From: Rostrohypoxylon terebratum
Taxonomy: Eukaryota > Ascomycota > Sordariomycetes > Xylariales > Hypoxylaceae
NCBI GenBank assembly: GCA_022497145.1
Contig: MU385855.1
Coordinates: 558,001-622,000 of the forward strand
Length of the DNA: 64,000 bases
Direction: 5' to 3'
Numbering within the stretch: the first letter of the stretch is position 1; every line of letters begins with the position of its first letter. A model generated the notes under the pieces. That model was not told where the DNA came from, did no database searches, and saw nothing but the letters and a program-made list of their open reading frames with translations. Of this stretch, positions 47,241 to 59,099 are shown piece by piece. The position numbers were made by a program, and so were the translations under genes.

Positions 47241-48422
47241 ATGTCCGAAGAGCGAGAGGAAAGAGAAGTCGAGCAGGCTCAATCCACAGAGGTGGTGGCA
47301 GCGCCGGCACCGAAAAAAGTCAAAAAGATCATCCGCAAGAAGCGTCCAGCGCGCCCTCAAGTCGACCCATCCTTCATAACCTCGGAGCCGCCACCGCAGA
47401 CAGGCACCATCTTCAACATCTGGTACAACAAGTGGTCGGGCGGGGACCGCGAGGACAAGTACCTGTCGAAGACGCACGCGAAGGGGCGGTGCAACGTAGC
47501 GAAGGACAGCGGGTACACGCGCGCGGACAAGGTGCCCGGGTCGTACTTCTGCCTGTTCTTCGCGCGCGGGATCTGTCCCAAGGGCCAGGACTGCGAGTAC
47601 CTGCACCGGCTGCCCGGGATCCACGACCTGTTCAACCCGAACGTGGACTGTTTCGGACGGGACCGGCACTCGGACTACCGCGACGACATGGGAGGCGTGG
47701 GAAGCTTCATGCGCCAGAACAGGACGATCTACGTCGGCCGCATCCACGTCACCGACGACATCGAGGAGATCGTCGCGCGCCATTTCGCCGAGTGGGGGCA
47801 GGTGGAGCGCATACGCGTGCTGAATACGAGGGGCGTGGCGTTCATCACGTACACGAACGAGGCGAACGCGCAGTTTGCTAAGGAGGCTATGGCCCATCAG
47901 TCTCTAGACCACGAGGAGATCCTGAACGTGAGATGGGCTACGGTGGACCCGAATCCGATGTCGCAGGCCCGCGAGGCGCGACGCATCGAGGAGCAGGCGG
48001 CGGAGGCTATTAGGAGGGCGCTGCCGCAAGAATTCGTGGCGGAGATCGAGGGCCGCGATCCGGAGGCGAGGAAACGGAGGAAGATCGAGAGTAGCTTCGG
48101 CTTGGAGGGGTACGAGGCTCCGGACGATATCTACTTCGCTCGCGGAGCGCAGGCTGTCAATCCGGCGGGAAGGCAGGGTTACGAGTTGGAGCAAGAACAA
48201 CGGCTCATGATCGAAAATGGCGACGCGGGTGTCGGCAACGGGTCTACCTCCGCCCTCGCAGCAATTGAGGCGCCGCCGCAGGCGGAACAGGCGGGTGGTA
48301 TCTTTTCCAGCAGTGCATTAGCAGCACTAAAGGCTGCTAAAGTGACAGCAGCCCCTAAAACACAGGCGGTAGCATCAGGGCCTTTAGTGGCTTACGGCAG
48401 TGATAGCGAAGACGACGAATAG
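47241..48422 (+). CDS. cwc2: Pre-mRNA splicing factor Cwc2
   Basis: A spliceosome (NineTeen complex) protein contacting U6 snRNA and the intron near the catalytic centre. A single exon gives 393 aa. The order is a basic N-terminus (KKVKKIIRKKRP), then the Torus region FNIWYNKWSGGDREDKYLS (58-76). The CCCH zinc finger is C104-x7-C112-x5-C118-x3-H122. The RRM has RNP2 TIYVGRI (162-168) and RNP1 GVAFITYT (198-205). The C-terminus is Ala-rich and ends in an acidic SDSEDDE. Coding DNA from about 47420 to 48150 is notably GC-rich, which explains long shadow ORFs. Identity is secure from the Torus-finger-RRM order. Confidence 0.96.
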   Translation: MSEEREEREVEQAQSTEVVAAPAPKKVKKIIRKKRPARPQVDPSFITSEPPPQTGTIFNIWYNKWSGGDREDKYLSKTHAKGRCNVAKDSGYTRADKVPGSYFCLFFARGICPKGQDCEYLHRLPGIHDLFNPNVDCFGRDRHSDYRDDMGGVGSFMRQNRTIYVGRIHVTDDIEEIVARHFAEWGQVERIRVLNTRGVAFITYTNEANAQFAKEAMAHQSLDHEEILNVRWATVDPNPMSQAREARRIEEQAAEAIRRALPQEFVAEIEGRDPEARKRRKIESSFGLEGYEAPDDIYFARGAQAVNPAGRQGYELEQEQRLMIENGDAGVGNGSTSALAAIEAPPQAEQAGGIFSSSALAALKAAKVTAAPKTQAVASGPLVAYGSDSEDDE

Positions 48423-48665
48423 GCGTTCTAGGCATTACAGGAGGCATTACACGGATCACGATGTATCCTCAGCTCAGGGCATCGAATAATTCATTGTACA
48501 TACAAGACCACACGCATTCTATAGATACTATTGCTCGGCGCACCAAATTGAGTACATTTGCATCTATTGCACCTAGTCCCTCTAGTATTTTATATCGTAT
48601 ACATCCGTGCTATCTCATCGCAAACGTAATTCTTCCTTGCCTTATTCGTACGTATCCGGCCTTAC

Positions 48666-49526
48666 CTAGCTATTGAAAATCCTAGAATACAACAACTCAT
48701 GCCTGCCAACCCACAACTCCATAACCGGCACGCACTGCCCAGCCCGTTCCACGGGCGTGCACCACTCCCTCTCGATCACGGCCAGCAGATCATCCTGTAC
48801 CTGCGCCGAAGCGAGGATCCTTTGCGCATGGTACGGGCCGAACAGGCCCGCGCGCACCGCGGCCGACACCAGCGCCTTGACGTGGCCCAGCATGAACACG
48901 TAGGCCGTCTGGCGGAGCGAGAGCCCGCACAGCGCGGCCACGGCGCCGAACAGCGGCGCCAGGTGTGCCGATACGGCGGAGGCGCGTAGGAGGTCGGAAA
49001 ACGGCTTTAGCCGCGCGCCCGGGTCGGCTATGCCCGCGATGCTCTTCTCCCAGATACTCAGCAGCGCGCGCCCTTGGGCGACGGACGCCCGCCGGCCTAC
49101 GGTGCATATGATGGCTGCGTCGAGCGTGTCGTCGAGCGTGGCTACGTTGGCCGGGTCCGGGTCGCGGTGCGCTGCGAGTACGAAGGGGAGCGTGGTGCTA
49201 GCGTAGGATGATAGCGATAGTGGGAGGAAAGAAGAGAAGGAGGATGTGGCGGCGGATGATGAGGAGCGGGTCCGCCGCGTGTGAGCGAGGTATGATTCCA
49301 GCCCGGAACTGAAAGCGAAAGATCCCAATGGTAATGCGGAATCCGAGAGTAGGAGTAGGTAATGATGCGCCGATTGCGTTGAAGGAGAAGATAATATAGT
49401 CAGTTGTGAATTCACAGGCTTTGATTTTGCTAGCCGTTCTTTAGCTCTTCGGAGGCGGAGTTCCAGGTCTGCTATCTCATTTTCAAGGACCTCGGGGGAA
49501 TCGTCATTTATGTTTAAATTCATCAT
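48666..49526 (-). CDS. ureF: Urease accessory protein UreF
   Basis: A chaperone for urease activation. With UreD and UreG it loads nickel into the urease active site in the cytosol. A single exon gives 286 aa. The family signature HYLLLLSDSALPLGSFAFSSG (55-75) is followed by LESYL, then LRQTAYVFMLGHVKALVSAA and AQRILAS-type helices of the all-alpha fold. Residues 10-36 (EVLENEIADLELRLRRAKERLAKSK) form a likely coiled coil that bacterial UreF lacks. Converges with cwc2, with a 243-bp gap. Urease itself and ureD/G are not in the window, as usual in fungi where these genes are scattered. Confidence 0.95.
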   Translation of the reverse strand: MMNLNINDDSPEVLENEIADLELRLRRAKERLAKSKPVNSQLTILSSPSTQSAHHYLLLLSDSALPLGSFAFSSGLESYLAHTRRTRSSSSAATSSFSSFLPLSLSSYASTTLPFVLAAHRDPDPANVATLDDTLDAAIICTVGRRASVAQGRALLSIWEKSIAGIADPGARLKPFSDLLRASAVSAHLAPLFGAVAALCGLSLRQTAYVFMLGHVKALVSAAVRAGLFGPYHAQRILASAQVQDDLLAVIEREWCTPVERAGQCVPVMELWVGRHELLYSRIFNS

Positions 49527-49968
49527 ATCATAATTAAACAGAGCACGCGACGTACATATCGTAGGAAGTATGGATGTGAATGGAGATACTTATCAATTTA
49601 GCATTTTGCAAGAAGCTAAGTCTCACAATCAGTTGAGCAGTCCCCGGCCCGCGTTGGCAGCGCCGTTATCAGCAAATAAGTTTTAGTCTGTACAAAAATC
49701 CTCCAAGAGGTTATCTTAACCAGTAACTCCACACGATCGGGATCGGGATCGGGATTGGGAGCGTCTCAACTCGGTAATCCCATAACTCAATCCGATTCCT
49801 AGTAAATGCCCCTTCCAATAACGAAAATGGCGATAATGACGCCATTTGAAATATAGTAAAAGGGACCAACGCCTACTCAATGCAATGCCTATAACCATTA
49901 ATGCTATGTGATCCTTATTCCCGAGCCGTGGCGTTCAAACATCTCAATCATAATCGCAATCCTTAACA
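49527..49968. other. Intergenic between ureF and cut12
   Basis: About 440 bp with a GGGATC repeat near 49739-49757 (minus-strand ORF reads RSQSRSRSRS). No gene supported. Confidence 0.5.
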
Positions 49969-52232
49969 TTATAACTTGATGTTCTCCTTGTCGCGGCTAC
50001 GATCTCCGCCATTCTTCTGCCTCTCTCGCTTCTTCTGTTCAAGTCGAGCTTGTGCTGCTGCTTTTCGTTCAGCGGTCAGCGTCGATCGAGAAGCGTTAGT
50101 ACAACTGCGCTCGGCTTCGGGCGGACCACCGACTCGTGCAAACTTGTTTTCCAGAAGGTCGAAACTCGTTGCCTCGCCAGCATAAGACAGAGGTCGATTG
50201 GTTCGAGCTCTTTCTGTGTTTCGCTTTCCCAGAGCTCCATGCATTTCAGTTTCCGTATCTGTATGGGTCGAGGCACGCACTTCGGCAAGTTTCTGATCGA
50301 AGAAATCATTGGCACGAGAGCTTGCGCTACGGTTACGGAATGAAGTGGGGTCCTGGTTCAGTCGGTTCTGAAGAACGCTAGACATGACTCTACCAGTGTC
50401 GTGCTGAGATAATAAAGAGTTCCTCTTTGCAGGAGATCGAGGCGGAGGATCATCTTCCATGATTAAATCCCTGAGCTTTTTATTTTCCGCCGTCTGCTTG
50501 TTTTTCTCATCACTCAGTTGGCTTTTCGCATCCTTGTAACTGCCTGTCAACTCTGAAGGGAGCAGTGAGCTGGCCCGTCTCCCGAAACGGCTGCCAACCT
50601 TAGACTCTGCGATGTCCTCCAGTTGAAATTCCCTGGTCTTCTCAAGGTTAAGGGATTCAACAGAGGCCGTGCGTCTAGGGTGGCGTGCAGCCCTGACTCC
50701 TTCACGTTTGGGGGGCTCGTATGTCTTGCCAAGAGAATCGATGCTGGCAACCAAATCTCGCGTTGCTTTGCCCCAGGGCTTCGCATCCTCTAGCTCTTTA
50801 ATTCGCTCTTCTAATTTTGCGATCTTGTCGTTCTTCTCTTGTAACACTTGCATAGCTTCGAAAGTTCGCTTCTTGGCATCGCTCTTCAGAGTCTCGTAAT
50901 TCCTCTTGAGCTCTCGCATCTCCGAGTCTTTATGGCGTAACTTTTGTTGGGCTTCGCGTAAATCAAACTCCAAATTTTTCGTGCGGTATGAATCCGGTTG
51001 GTCACGTTCTAGAAGATCGCTTGCTCGTTTCTCTGCCGCACTCAGATCGGACTTGAGTTTCTTGACTTCTTCGCGGAGTCTATCCATATGCTTCAACTCT
51101 GAGCGTGCTCGTCTGAGTTCCCGCTGGACTTCGATCAACGTCTTCTCAGTTCGAGGGGATGTATTGATATGATGTTCACGTTCGATTTGGTTAGAACATG
51201 AGTCGCCTTCATGATTCTTGAGCGCGGCGGCAAGATCTTTGACTTGCTCTCGGTAGCGCGCAGCTAGAGCGGTCTGTTTAGCCAATTCCTCTTTCAAAGT
51301 TCCATCCTCTTCATCACTGCCACGTCGTCTCTTATCCGTAACCTGAGTAGACAACGTAGCTAATTTCTCCTCCATCCTAGCTACCTTCGACTGTTCCTCT
51401 TTCAGCTGCTGGGCCAGCTCCAGAGCTTCAGCATCTTTCTTCTTGGCGTAGGACTTAGCCAGAGCCTTGAATTTCACCATCCGCTCGAGATCAGCCATAG
51501 CCTCATCGCGGTATCGAGTAAATTCCGCTTTCCAGAACTTCCCAGACTCTGAGTGGGGCTCGTTAAGATCCACCGTGGAATCGGCATCCTCGATACGTTC
51601 CTCAACATCATCTTCCCATTCATCTTCTGACCTCTCATCAAGGGTCTTCAGGGGAACATGCTCCTCCAACAAGCTAGAAGGCCTCCTCTTGCGTGATCTC
51701 TCTAAAGCTTGCTGTAAATTTGTCCTTTTTCGCTGGCGAGCGGAAGCAGAAGGGCTCTCCAAATTGCTGGCAGCCTTCACGTCGTGATTGAATGAAACGC
51801 GCTTCCTACGAGCAGTGCCAGTCCCCGGTGTCAACAGAATACTAGTAGGTTGCTTGGTGGGGGATTGTTGCAATTGCTTCGAAGGCGGGGAACGCATGAT
51901 GGGATTAGTCGTGTCATCGGTTTTGTCAGCAGGCCTATTCTTCTTTAATAGCTTCGCCTGTTTCTTCTCGTTAGCCGCAGCACCTTCGGACGCGTTCGAT
52001 GTTCCGAAAATGGCGTTCTTCAATGCGCGGGCTGCAAATACGGGAGCGGGTGTATCGGGTGCCTCGATTAGTGTGGTGTCGTCTATATTACAATTGGCAT
52101 TAGCATTAGCAATAGCTATGGATATACAGATAATAGCTTATATCGCGCCTTACCTCCGCCGGACGCGTCGTTCTTCACGTCATTCTTGCCGGTCGCACCT
52201 TGAAGCCCTTTCTTAAGGGCCCACCCGAGCAT
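49969..52232 (-). CDS. cut12: Spindle pole body protein Cut12
   Basis: A coiled-coil scaffold of the spindle pole body; in fission yeast Cut12 controls Plo1/Cdc25-dependent mitotic entry and bipolar spindle formation. Exons are 52154-52232 and 49969-52082, with a 71-bp intron (GTAAGG to TATAG), giving 730 aa. The first exon encodes MLGWALKKGLQGATGK, and the second opens with DDTTLIEAPDTPAPVFAARA, both typical of the filamentous-fungal Cut12 N-terminus. The Cut12 core SGKFWKAEFTRYRDEA and MVKFKALAKSYAKKKD (about 190-230) is followed by heptad-rich coiled coil to about 450. The rest is disordered with many Ser-Pro sites, ending in a basic KKRERQKNGGDRSRDKENIKL-type tail. No other member of the complex is nearby. 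Confidence 0.9.
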
Positions 52233-53106
52233 TTTGCTCGAGGTGTATGCTATTCTCGGGAGAATGAATTTGTTGACACGGACAATTTATTGTGTAATTG
52301 TGAAGTCGTCTGTGTATTTGTGTAAATGGGCGAATGAGTGCAACGGTGGGGTGATAAATTGAAGAGATTGTTGTTACTAAAAGTAGGTTTGGATTGTGTT
52401 TACTTTAGAAAGTAAAGTTAGGAAATCTATGCTGTAAGACCAGGGCAACATCAAAAATACACTGTTAAGGTTACCGCAATTGGGGTCTCTTATCGATAAT
52501 GGAAGCTGAAGTAGGGCTTACGTTTCTACTCTGTACAATACAGGTGGCAGAGGTTACGTACAGTTACCTAGTAACTTGACGTAACCTTAACTCAAACTGT
52601 GTTTCGCCGTAATCATGAATGTTTCCTAGACGAAGTTTATACTAGTAGTATGGTTTCAAATTGGTGAGATTTATTGCTATTTCCATATATCTCTAGATAA
52701 GAAGTACAGCGCCGAATGATGTAGTGTGTAGTACATACCTTGGACCTTGGACCTTGGTAGCTACAGAAGTGGGGCATAATGAAGCGCCAAGAATATGCTA
52801 AGACCCACCCTTGGACCCGATGGTCGATGGTCAATAAATGCAGCGATGCACCTGAATGAGACCCCACAATGAATGAATCACAGCTTCAAATCGTCGCCTG
52901 GGCTCGTCAACTTTCACCGCTACCCAGCGTATCTAGTATTATGATATGCAAAAATTTTTATTTCTTATTCTATTCTAATCTGATCATAATATGGCCACAG
53001 CTCAGTAGACCACGTACAGCTTCGGCTGTGTGAGTCTCCACTCGTTCGACCCTCTTTGCCGAGCGATCTACTACATAGTATATACTGAAAGTCTGAGATA
53101 TTCAAC
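52233..53106. promoter_or_regulatory. Divergent promoter region between cut12 and gcn2
   Basis: About 870 bp between divergent genes. Possible leader sequence of gcn2. No gene recognised. Confidence 0.5.
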
Positions 53107-56100
53107 ATGGCTTGGAAGCCCACTGGACCATGGAAGGGGCCAAAGCAGCTCAACACCAAGACTAATGACCCAACCCATCCCGGGTTAAAGCCCTCTAGCC
53201 CTGACGCGCCACCCAAGACCCAATACACTGACATTCAGAATGAAGAGATTATGGTCCTCCAGGCCATTTATGGCGACGACTACGTTGAGCATAAAGCTGC
53301 CAATACCGCATGGAAAAAGTCTGAGCCCTCTTTCGACATCCGTGTTAAGGCTTTATCAGATGAAGAAGTAGCCATTACTCTTGGGGTCGTCTTCACGGCA
53401 ACCTACCCCAGGTCTGCTCCTTTGCTCAGTCTAAAGGACGAAGGAAATATTAAGGAGTCTACGGTGTTCAAATTACAGAAGTTTATTGAGACGAAACCCA
53501 AGGCTTTGGTCGCATTGGAACAGTCAGAACCTATGATCCATGAGCTAGCCCAAGGCCTCCAGGATATCCTCGAAGATGCTGCCCAAGCAAAAGCTCAAGG
53601 GCTAGATCTACCCTCCTTAGAAGAAGAGAGGGTAGCTCATGAAGCCGAATTAGCAAGACAGGCCCGAGAACAGCAAGAGGAAGAAGAGCGTAAAAAGCAG
53701 GATGCCATGAAAGAGGAAGAGAGAGTAATGCAAGACATGATACAGAAGGAGGTCGACCGGCAACGAACCAGAGTCAAAGAATCCAAGAAGAAAAACAAGA
53801 CACTTCCAAATCAGAACAACCACTCACAAGATACTCTCACTTCGGGAGCTGGAAGAATCGAGTTTGATCAGACTTGTCGAGTTATGGACTCGGTAGGAAA
53901 TTCGTTTGTCTTCAACGTTGTCACGGGAAAATGCGAATTCCGCAAAGGGCCAGTGGCGACAACGTATTGTGTCTGGCCGGAGATATCTGGTGGGAGAAAT
54001 GGACCAGGTCTAGCTCTCAAGGAATTCAAGTTACGATCAACCTCTAAGGAATCTTCCCAATTCAAAAAGCAGCTCCAAGAATTAGAGGGGAATTTGGAAG
54101 CTATTAAAAAGGTATCGCATCGTAATGTTCTCGAGTTGCTAAACTTTCGTATTGATCGAGATCATGGAGATACCAAAACAGCCACATTGACCTGGACCGC
54201 CCGAATATTGACCCCGCTAGCAGACAAGGGTCCCCTAGAGGAGCTACTCGACCTTGCGGGACGACTTGATGTTGGCAAAATTCGATCATGGACCACAGAT
54301 CTTCTCAATGCCTTGGGTCATCTGCATAGCCATGGTATTGTCCACCAAGGAATCCATCCCGGAAACGTCCTTCTTTTCAGGGAACAAACGGGCGATGTCA
54401 TCCCCAAGCTTTCGGATGTCACATACCAGAGAGAATTGCATAATATCTGTCGTAGGTCTCAGAAAAACTCATCTGCAAACTCTGCGAGGTCGACATACTG
54501 GTTGCCACCAGAGATTGCTGGTAGTTCACGCCCGCAATTTACCCAAAAGACCGATATATGGGATCTTGGAGTCGTATTCTTGCAAATGATATTTGGTCTA
54601 GATGTCTTTCAGAGATACCAGTCGCCAGCCATTCTCATGGATTCACTCTCTCTTTCTAAACCGTTACACGAGTTAGTCGCTAGATTCTTCAAACTTGACC
54701 CTAAGAAACGCCCAAGGGCGTTTGAACTGAGCTCTAGTGAGTTTCTGGCAACAGATGCACCTGTCATCATCGATGATGCCTCTTCCGTCTTCTCTCGTTC
54801 CCAGTCTCTAAGCTCCTTGACGCACGCATTTCCTATGAGACTTAGACGTGATTCCACCACGCGCGGGCCGACTTCTTCAAGATACAAGGAAGACTTCGTC
54901 GAAGAAGCGCGACTAGGCAAGGGTGGCTTTGGCGAAGTTGTCAAAGCTCGAAAGAAGCTGGATGGCCAAATTTACGCCATCAAGAAAATTACTCAGCGCT
55001 CCCAAGCAAGTCTTACCGAGATATTGAAAGAGGTGAGGCTACTTTCTCAGCTAAGTCACCCCGCAGTGGTGAGATATTACAACACTTGGCTGGAGGAAAT
55101 ACCCGACTTCTCGGACTCGGAAGAAGACACCTCCACCGAAGACACGAACGAGTCTAAAGGTACCAATTCTCAAGGTATTGATATCCAATTCGCCACTAGT
55201 ACTGGAGGTTTGGACTTCATCTCCTCAAGCCATCCTAATATCGAATTTGGTTCCGACGAATCGGATACTGAAGAGAATGATGAGTCCGAAGAAAGCGAAG
55301 AAGACGATGATGAAGAATCAGATGTCGTGTCTGTTATCAACGATTCCATGGCCTCTCCTACGAGGGTCAGGAGCAACCACCAAAATAGTTTCAGAACGGT
55401 GATGTACATATCAATGGAGTATTGCGAAAAGAGGGTGAGTTGTTTGATTTTGATTTTGATTTGTATTGCTCGGATAAGCTGCTAATTTGGCTGGTGAGAC
55501 TCTACGTGATTTAATTCAAAGGAACCTTTGGAAAGAACCAGAGGAAGTCTGGCGTTTATTCCGACAGATATTAGAAGGCTTGGTTCACATTCACGGATTG
55601 AACATAGTGCATCGCGATCTGAAACCAGAAAACGTCTTCATCGGTCTCGGTCCTGACGGAATGAATAATGTCAAGATTGGCGACTTCGGATTAGCTACCA
55701 GCGGCCACATTGCTGCAGACAAATCGGTTACTACTAATCTCGACGTCAGCGACTTAACGAGAAGCATTGGGACATCTTATTACGTTGCCCCCGAAGTTCG
55801 CACTACTGGCACAGGATCGTATACATCGAAAGTTGATGTAAGATACACCACCAAAATATACCTTGCAATTGCTAATTTCATTAAAGATGTATTCACTAGG
55901 GATCATATTCTTTGAGATGTGTTATTATCCAGTTGTCGGTATGGAGAGAGCGGATAAGCTGGGGAAACTGGGAACTTCATCCTTACTCCCCGATGATTTC
56001 CAGCCTGGTGATAAAGTAAAGCCAGACATTGTACTTTCTTTGGTCACCCACGACGTGAAAGAACGCCCAAGCAGCATGGAGTTGTTACGGAGCGGGAAAT

Positions 56101-58134
56101 TACCCATACAAATGGAAAATGAGACGACGCGTAGAGCGCTCGCAAGCTTGACGAGCTCTGCATCGCCCTATTACCCTAAAGTTGTTTCGACCTTATTCTC
56201 AACGCCTGTGGAACCGACGAAGGATTATGCATGGGACATGACAGCGCCAAACCCCACTGTCGCGGAATTATTGTACCAGAGTGCAGTCAAGGAAGAGTTG
56301 ATATCGGTCTTTCGTCGTCATGGTGCGGTGGAAGCACCTCGTAGCTCGATCTATCCCCGATCCTCTCATTACTCTCCGAACCAAGATATTGTCCAACTTC
56401 TAGACCAAAATGGTACTGTGGTACAGTTGCCCTTCGATCTCATGCTCGGAAACGCTAGACTTTTGGCAAAACATACCAATTGCTCGAGAGTTAGGAAATC
56501 TTTCACGTTCGGTAACGTCTTTCGTGACAGACGAAGCGGCGCCCAACCACTCATGATTGGAGAGGTTGATTTTGACATTATCTCCACAGATACGCTAGAT
56601 CTAGCATTGAAGGAAGCTGAGGTAATCAAAGTGCTGGATGAGATTATAGACACGTTCCCTTCAACATCTCCAATGTGCTTTCATTTAGGTCATTCCGATT
56701 TACTACAGCTCATATTCGATTTCTGCAACGTAGATTTGAGTGCGAGGAGACAAACTGCCGAATCTCTCAGCAAGCTGAATATTCACTCTTACACATTCCA
56801 AAAGATCCGAGCAGAGCTCCGATCACCCCTGATAGGGATATCAGCTACCAGTATTGAGGACCTTAAACGGTTTGATTTCCGAGGTAGGCATTTTTTCAAC
56901 ACCCGAACAGAATTTGAACAGCAGCTGACCAAACACCAGACACACCAGCTAAAGCTTTCACGAAGCTCAAGGCGATATTTGAAGGAAGTCGGATGTATGA
57001 AAAGTTGCAACCGACATTAGCTCATTTGAAGGACGTTGTCGAGTATACGAAGCGTTTCGGAGTCCACGCAAAGATTTATGTTAACCCCTTGAGTAGCGTC
57101 AAGGAAAACTTCTTCGCCGGTGGAATGCTCTTCCAATGTCTTTATGACAGAAAATTCAAAGATGTCTTTGCGGCTGGCGGTCGCTACGATAGTCTGATCA
57201 AAGCTCACCAACCAAAGATAGGCGAAGGACCTCACGCAGTTGGTTTTAGTCTGGCGTGGGATAAATTAGCGCGACCGCCGAAGACTGGGGGAAAGGCTTT
57301 CTTGAAGAAGCCTGAGGAAGAAATTCCTAGAATTCTGAATACGAAACGAGTAAGTCCCCGAACACATATTTCTGTTGAAAACACGACAACAAAATCTAAT
57401 CATTACACAAGTGCGACGTGTTGGTTGCTAGTTTCGATGCACATACTCTCCGTACAGGCGGTATCGAAATTCTGTCGATGCTGTGGTCCCACGACATCAG
57501 CGCTGAGCTAGCTCGAGATGCACGATCGCCTGAAGAACTGACGTCTAGGAACCGCGATGAAACGTATTCATGGATCGTAATCATCAAGCAAGATAACGTG
57601 CTGAAGATCAGAACCATGGATCGCAAGGAGGTGCCGGATGTGGAAATTTCGGCATCTCAACTACTTCCATGGCTACGCATCGCACTGCGAGAGCGTGGCT
57701 CTGCCAAGCAATCTGAGGCGTCCAGTAGCGCGGCGCCCATCACTCCAGGGGGGTCGGTATCCGCCAATCCGGACCAAGAGGTGCGTGTCCTGGTGGCGGG
57801 GACACGGTCGAAAAAATTCAACCGCCTCGTCGTCATCGAGCAAGCCCAGGCGAACGCCGCGGCGCTCCTGCAAACTTTCTTGGATGGTCCGATCGCAGCC
57901 GTCGAGACCTCTGACGTCGTACTCGATCTGATCCAGGAAACTGCGCTGTCCGAAGCCGAGACATGGCGTCGCGCGGAGCAGTCGGTGGATAAGAACGAGA
58001 GGAGGTACGTCCGCGAGATCCACGATATGCTGCAGGCGTGGCGCTCGGAATGGGAGAACAAGGATGGAAGCCGGCATGCTTTTGTCTACAATTTCAGAAC
58101 TACGAAGTGCATCTGCTACGACCTAGGGGCGTAA
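53107..58134 (+). CDS. gcn2: eIF2-alpha kinase GCN2 (cpc-3)
   Basis: The general amino-acid control kinase: it binds uncharged tRNA and phosphorylates eIF2-alpha Ser51. Five exons (53107-55434, 55499-55837, 55887-56883, 56940-57349, 57412-58134) give 1598 aa, close to known GCN2. Domain order: RWD (about 45-160, NEEIMVLQAIYGDDY) that binds Gcn1; a charged linker; a pseudokinase (about 255-545) lacking a normal HRD; the active kinase from about 600 with LGKGGFGEVVKA, AIKKI (K626), an acidic insert (about 670-750), HRDLKPEN (about 812) and DFGLAT; a HisRS-like domain (about 950-1450); and a C-terminal ribosome/dimer domain. Introns are 49-64 bp; one acceptor is TTGGCTGGTGAG. Start context is TCAACATGGC. 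Confidence 0.96.
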
Positions 58135-58980
58135 GCACGGGCATGCGCAGGTGCAGGAGACGGAAAGTAGGTAGAGAGTTGAATGCAGGTGGGAGGGAGC
58201 AGGTTAAGCGGTTCCCTAAGTGTCAGAGATTTTGTGTCGGAGATCTGAATGGAGAAAGGGGATAGGTGGAAGGTAGATACCCCGAATGACTATTTCCACT
58301 CTTCGTGATACTGAGGCTTATTCTTTGTTTGTTTACTGGCTCGTATAACGGCAGAGTAATTTATTCTGCATATACCTCCCTAGCACAACCTGCGTAGCTC
58401 ATGAAATAACTGCGGTGTCCGAACGAACCGGAGTATCTTTTTTTGGCTGACTGATGTTCTGATATGACACCAAGGTTTCTAGGTATGACAACCGCGATTG
58501 TGGCGCCGGAGCACTCGCTGAACAATGTCGATGTTTGAAAGGAGGCGATAGAAAAGAGCGACAACGAGGTTCACGATGTAGGAGAGGTCGTAAGCACTTT
58601 GCAAAAAACTAATTCTGAAGCTGAAGATTCTTGGTCACAGTCAATAGGTATCTAGAGATATTCACTCCACAGCTGATAAGACTTGGCGACGATGCTCTTT
58701 TTGAAGAGGAACTCTGTACGGCTTGTTGATTTCCATACAGGGCTTCGACAATTGTATTACTATCGTACATGGCATGTTTTGGCTCTTGACCAGGACCATC
58801 TGACATCCGTCCTTCGTTCACTTTCCGTCACTCTTGTCCCCCACCCACCTATTTACCCAATCACCGCCTTAGATCACGAGTATCGGAGGAGGGAAGAAAA
58901 CAGAGAAGTAAAGTAAAGTAAAGAAGAAAAAAAAAGGGGGGGGGGGGGGGGGGGGATCAAGAGAAGAAGGGAGTTTGATA
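58135..58980. other. Intergenic after gcn2, with poly-G tract
   Basis: About 850 bp. An A-run followed by about 20 G at about 58936-58955 is flanked by normal sequence on both sides. No gene recognised. Confidence 0.5.
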
Positions 58981-59099
58981 TGGCCAGCTGGGGAATCGAA
59001 CCCCAAAGCCTAACGATGCTTCATAATGATGCTTCATAAGACTATTCTTGCATGATCTGCATTAGAATTAATACATCGCTAGACCGCGCCAGCACGGCC
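58981..59099 (-). tRNA. tRNA-like gene, possibly with intron or a pseudo-tRNA
   Basis: The minus strand has a perfect T-arm hairpin (TGGGG, loop TTCGATT, CCCCA) containing the B box GGTTCGATTCC. It is followed by GCTGGCC and A, and it starts with GGCC, giving at least four terminal acceptor pairs. An A-box-like TGGCGCGGTCTAG begins eight bases in. The 119-nt span would need an intron of about 45 nt. I could not build a full cloverleaf with a clear anticodon, and two inner acceptor pairs mismatch. A 12-13 nt direct repeat (GATGCTTCATAA) sits in the middle. Either a split tRNA I failed to fold or a decayed copy. Confidence 0.35.

Noticed and set aside
47181..47897. 238-codon minus-strand ORF over cwc2
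   Set aside because: Shadow of the GC-rich Cwc2 coding region; the plus strand has the full Torus, zinc finger and RRM.
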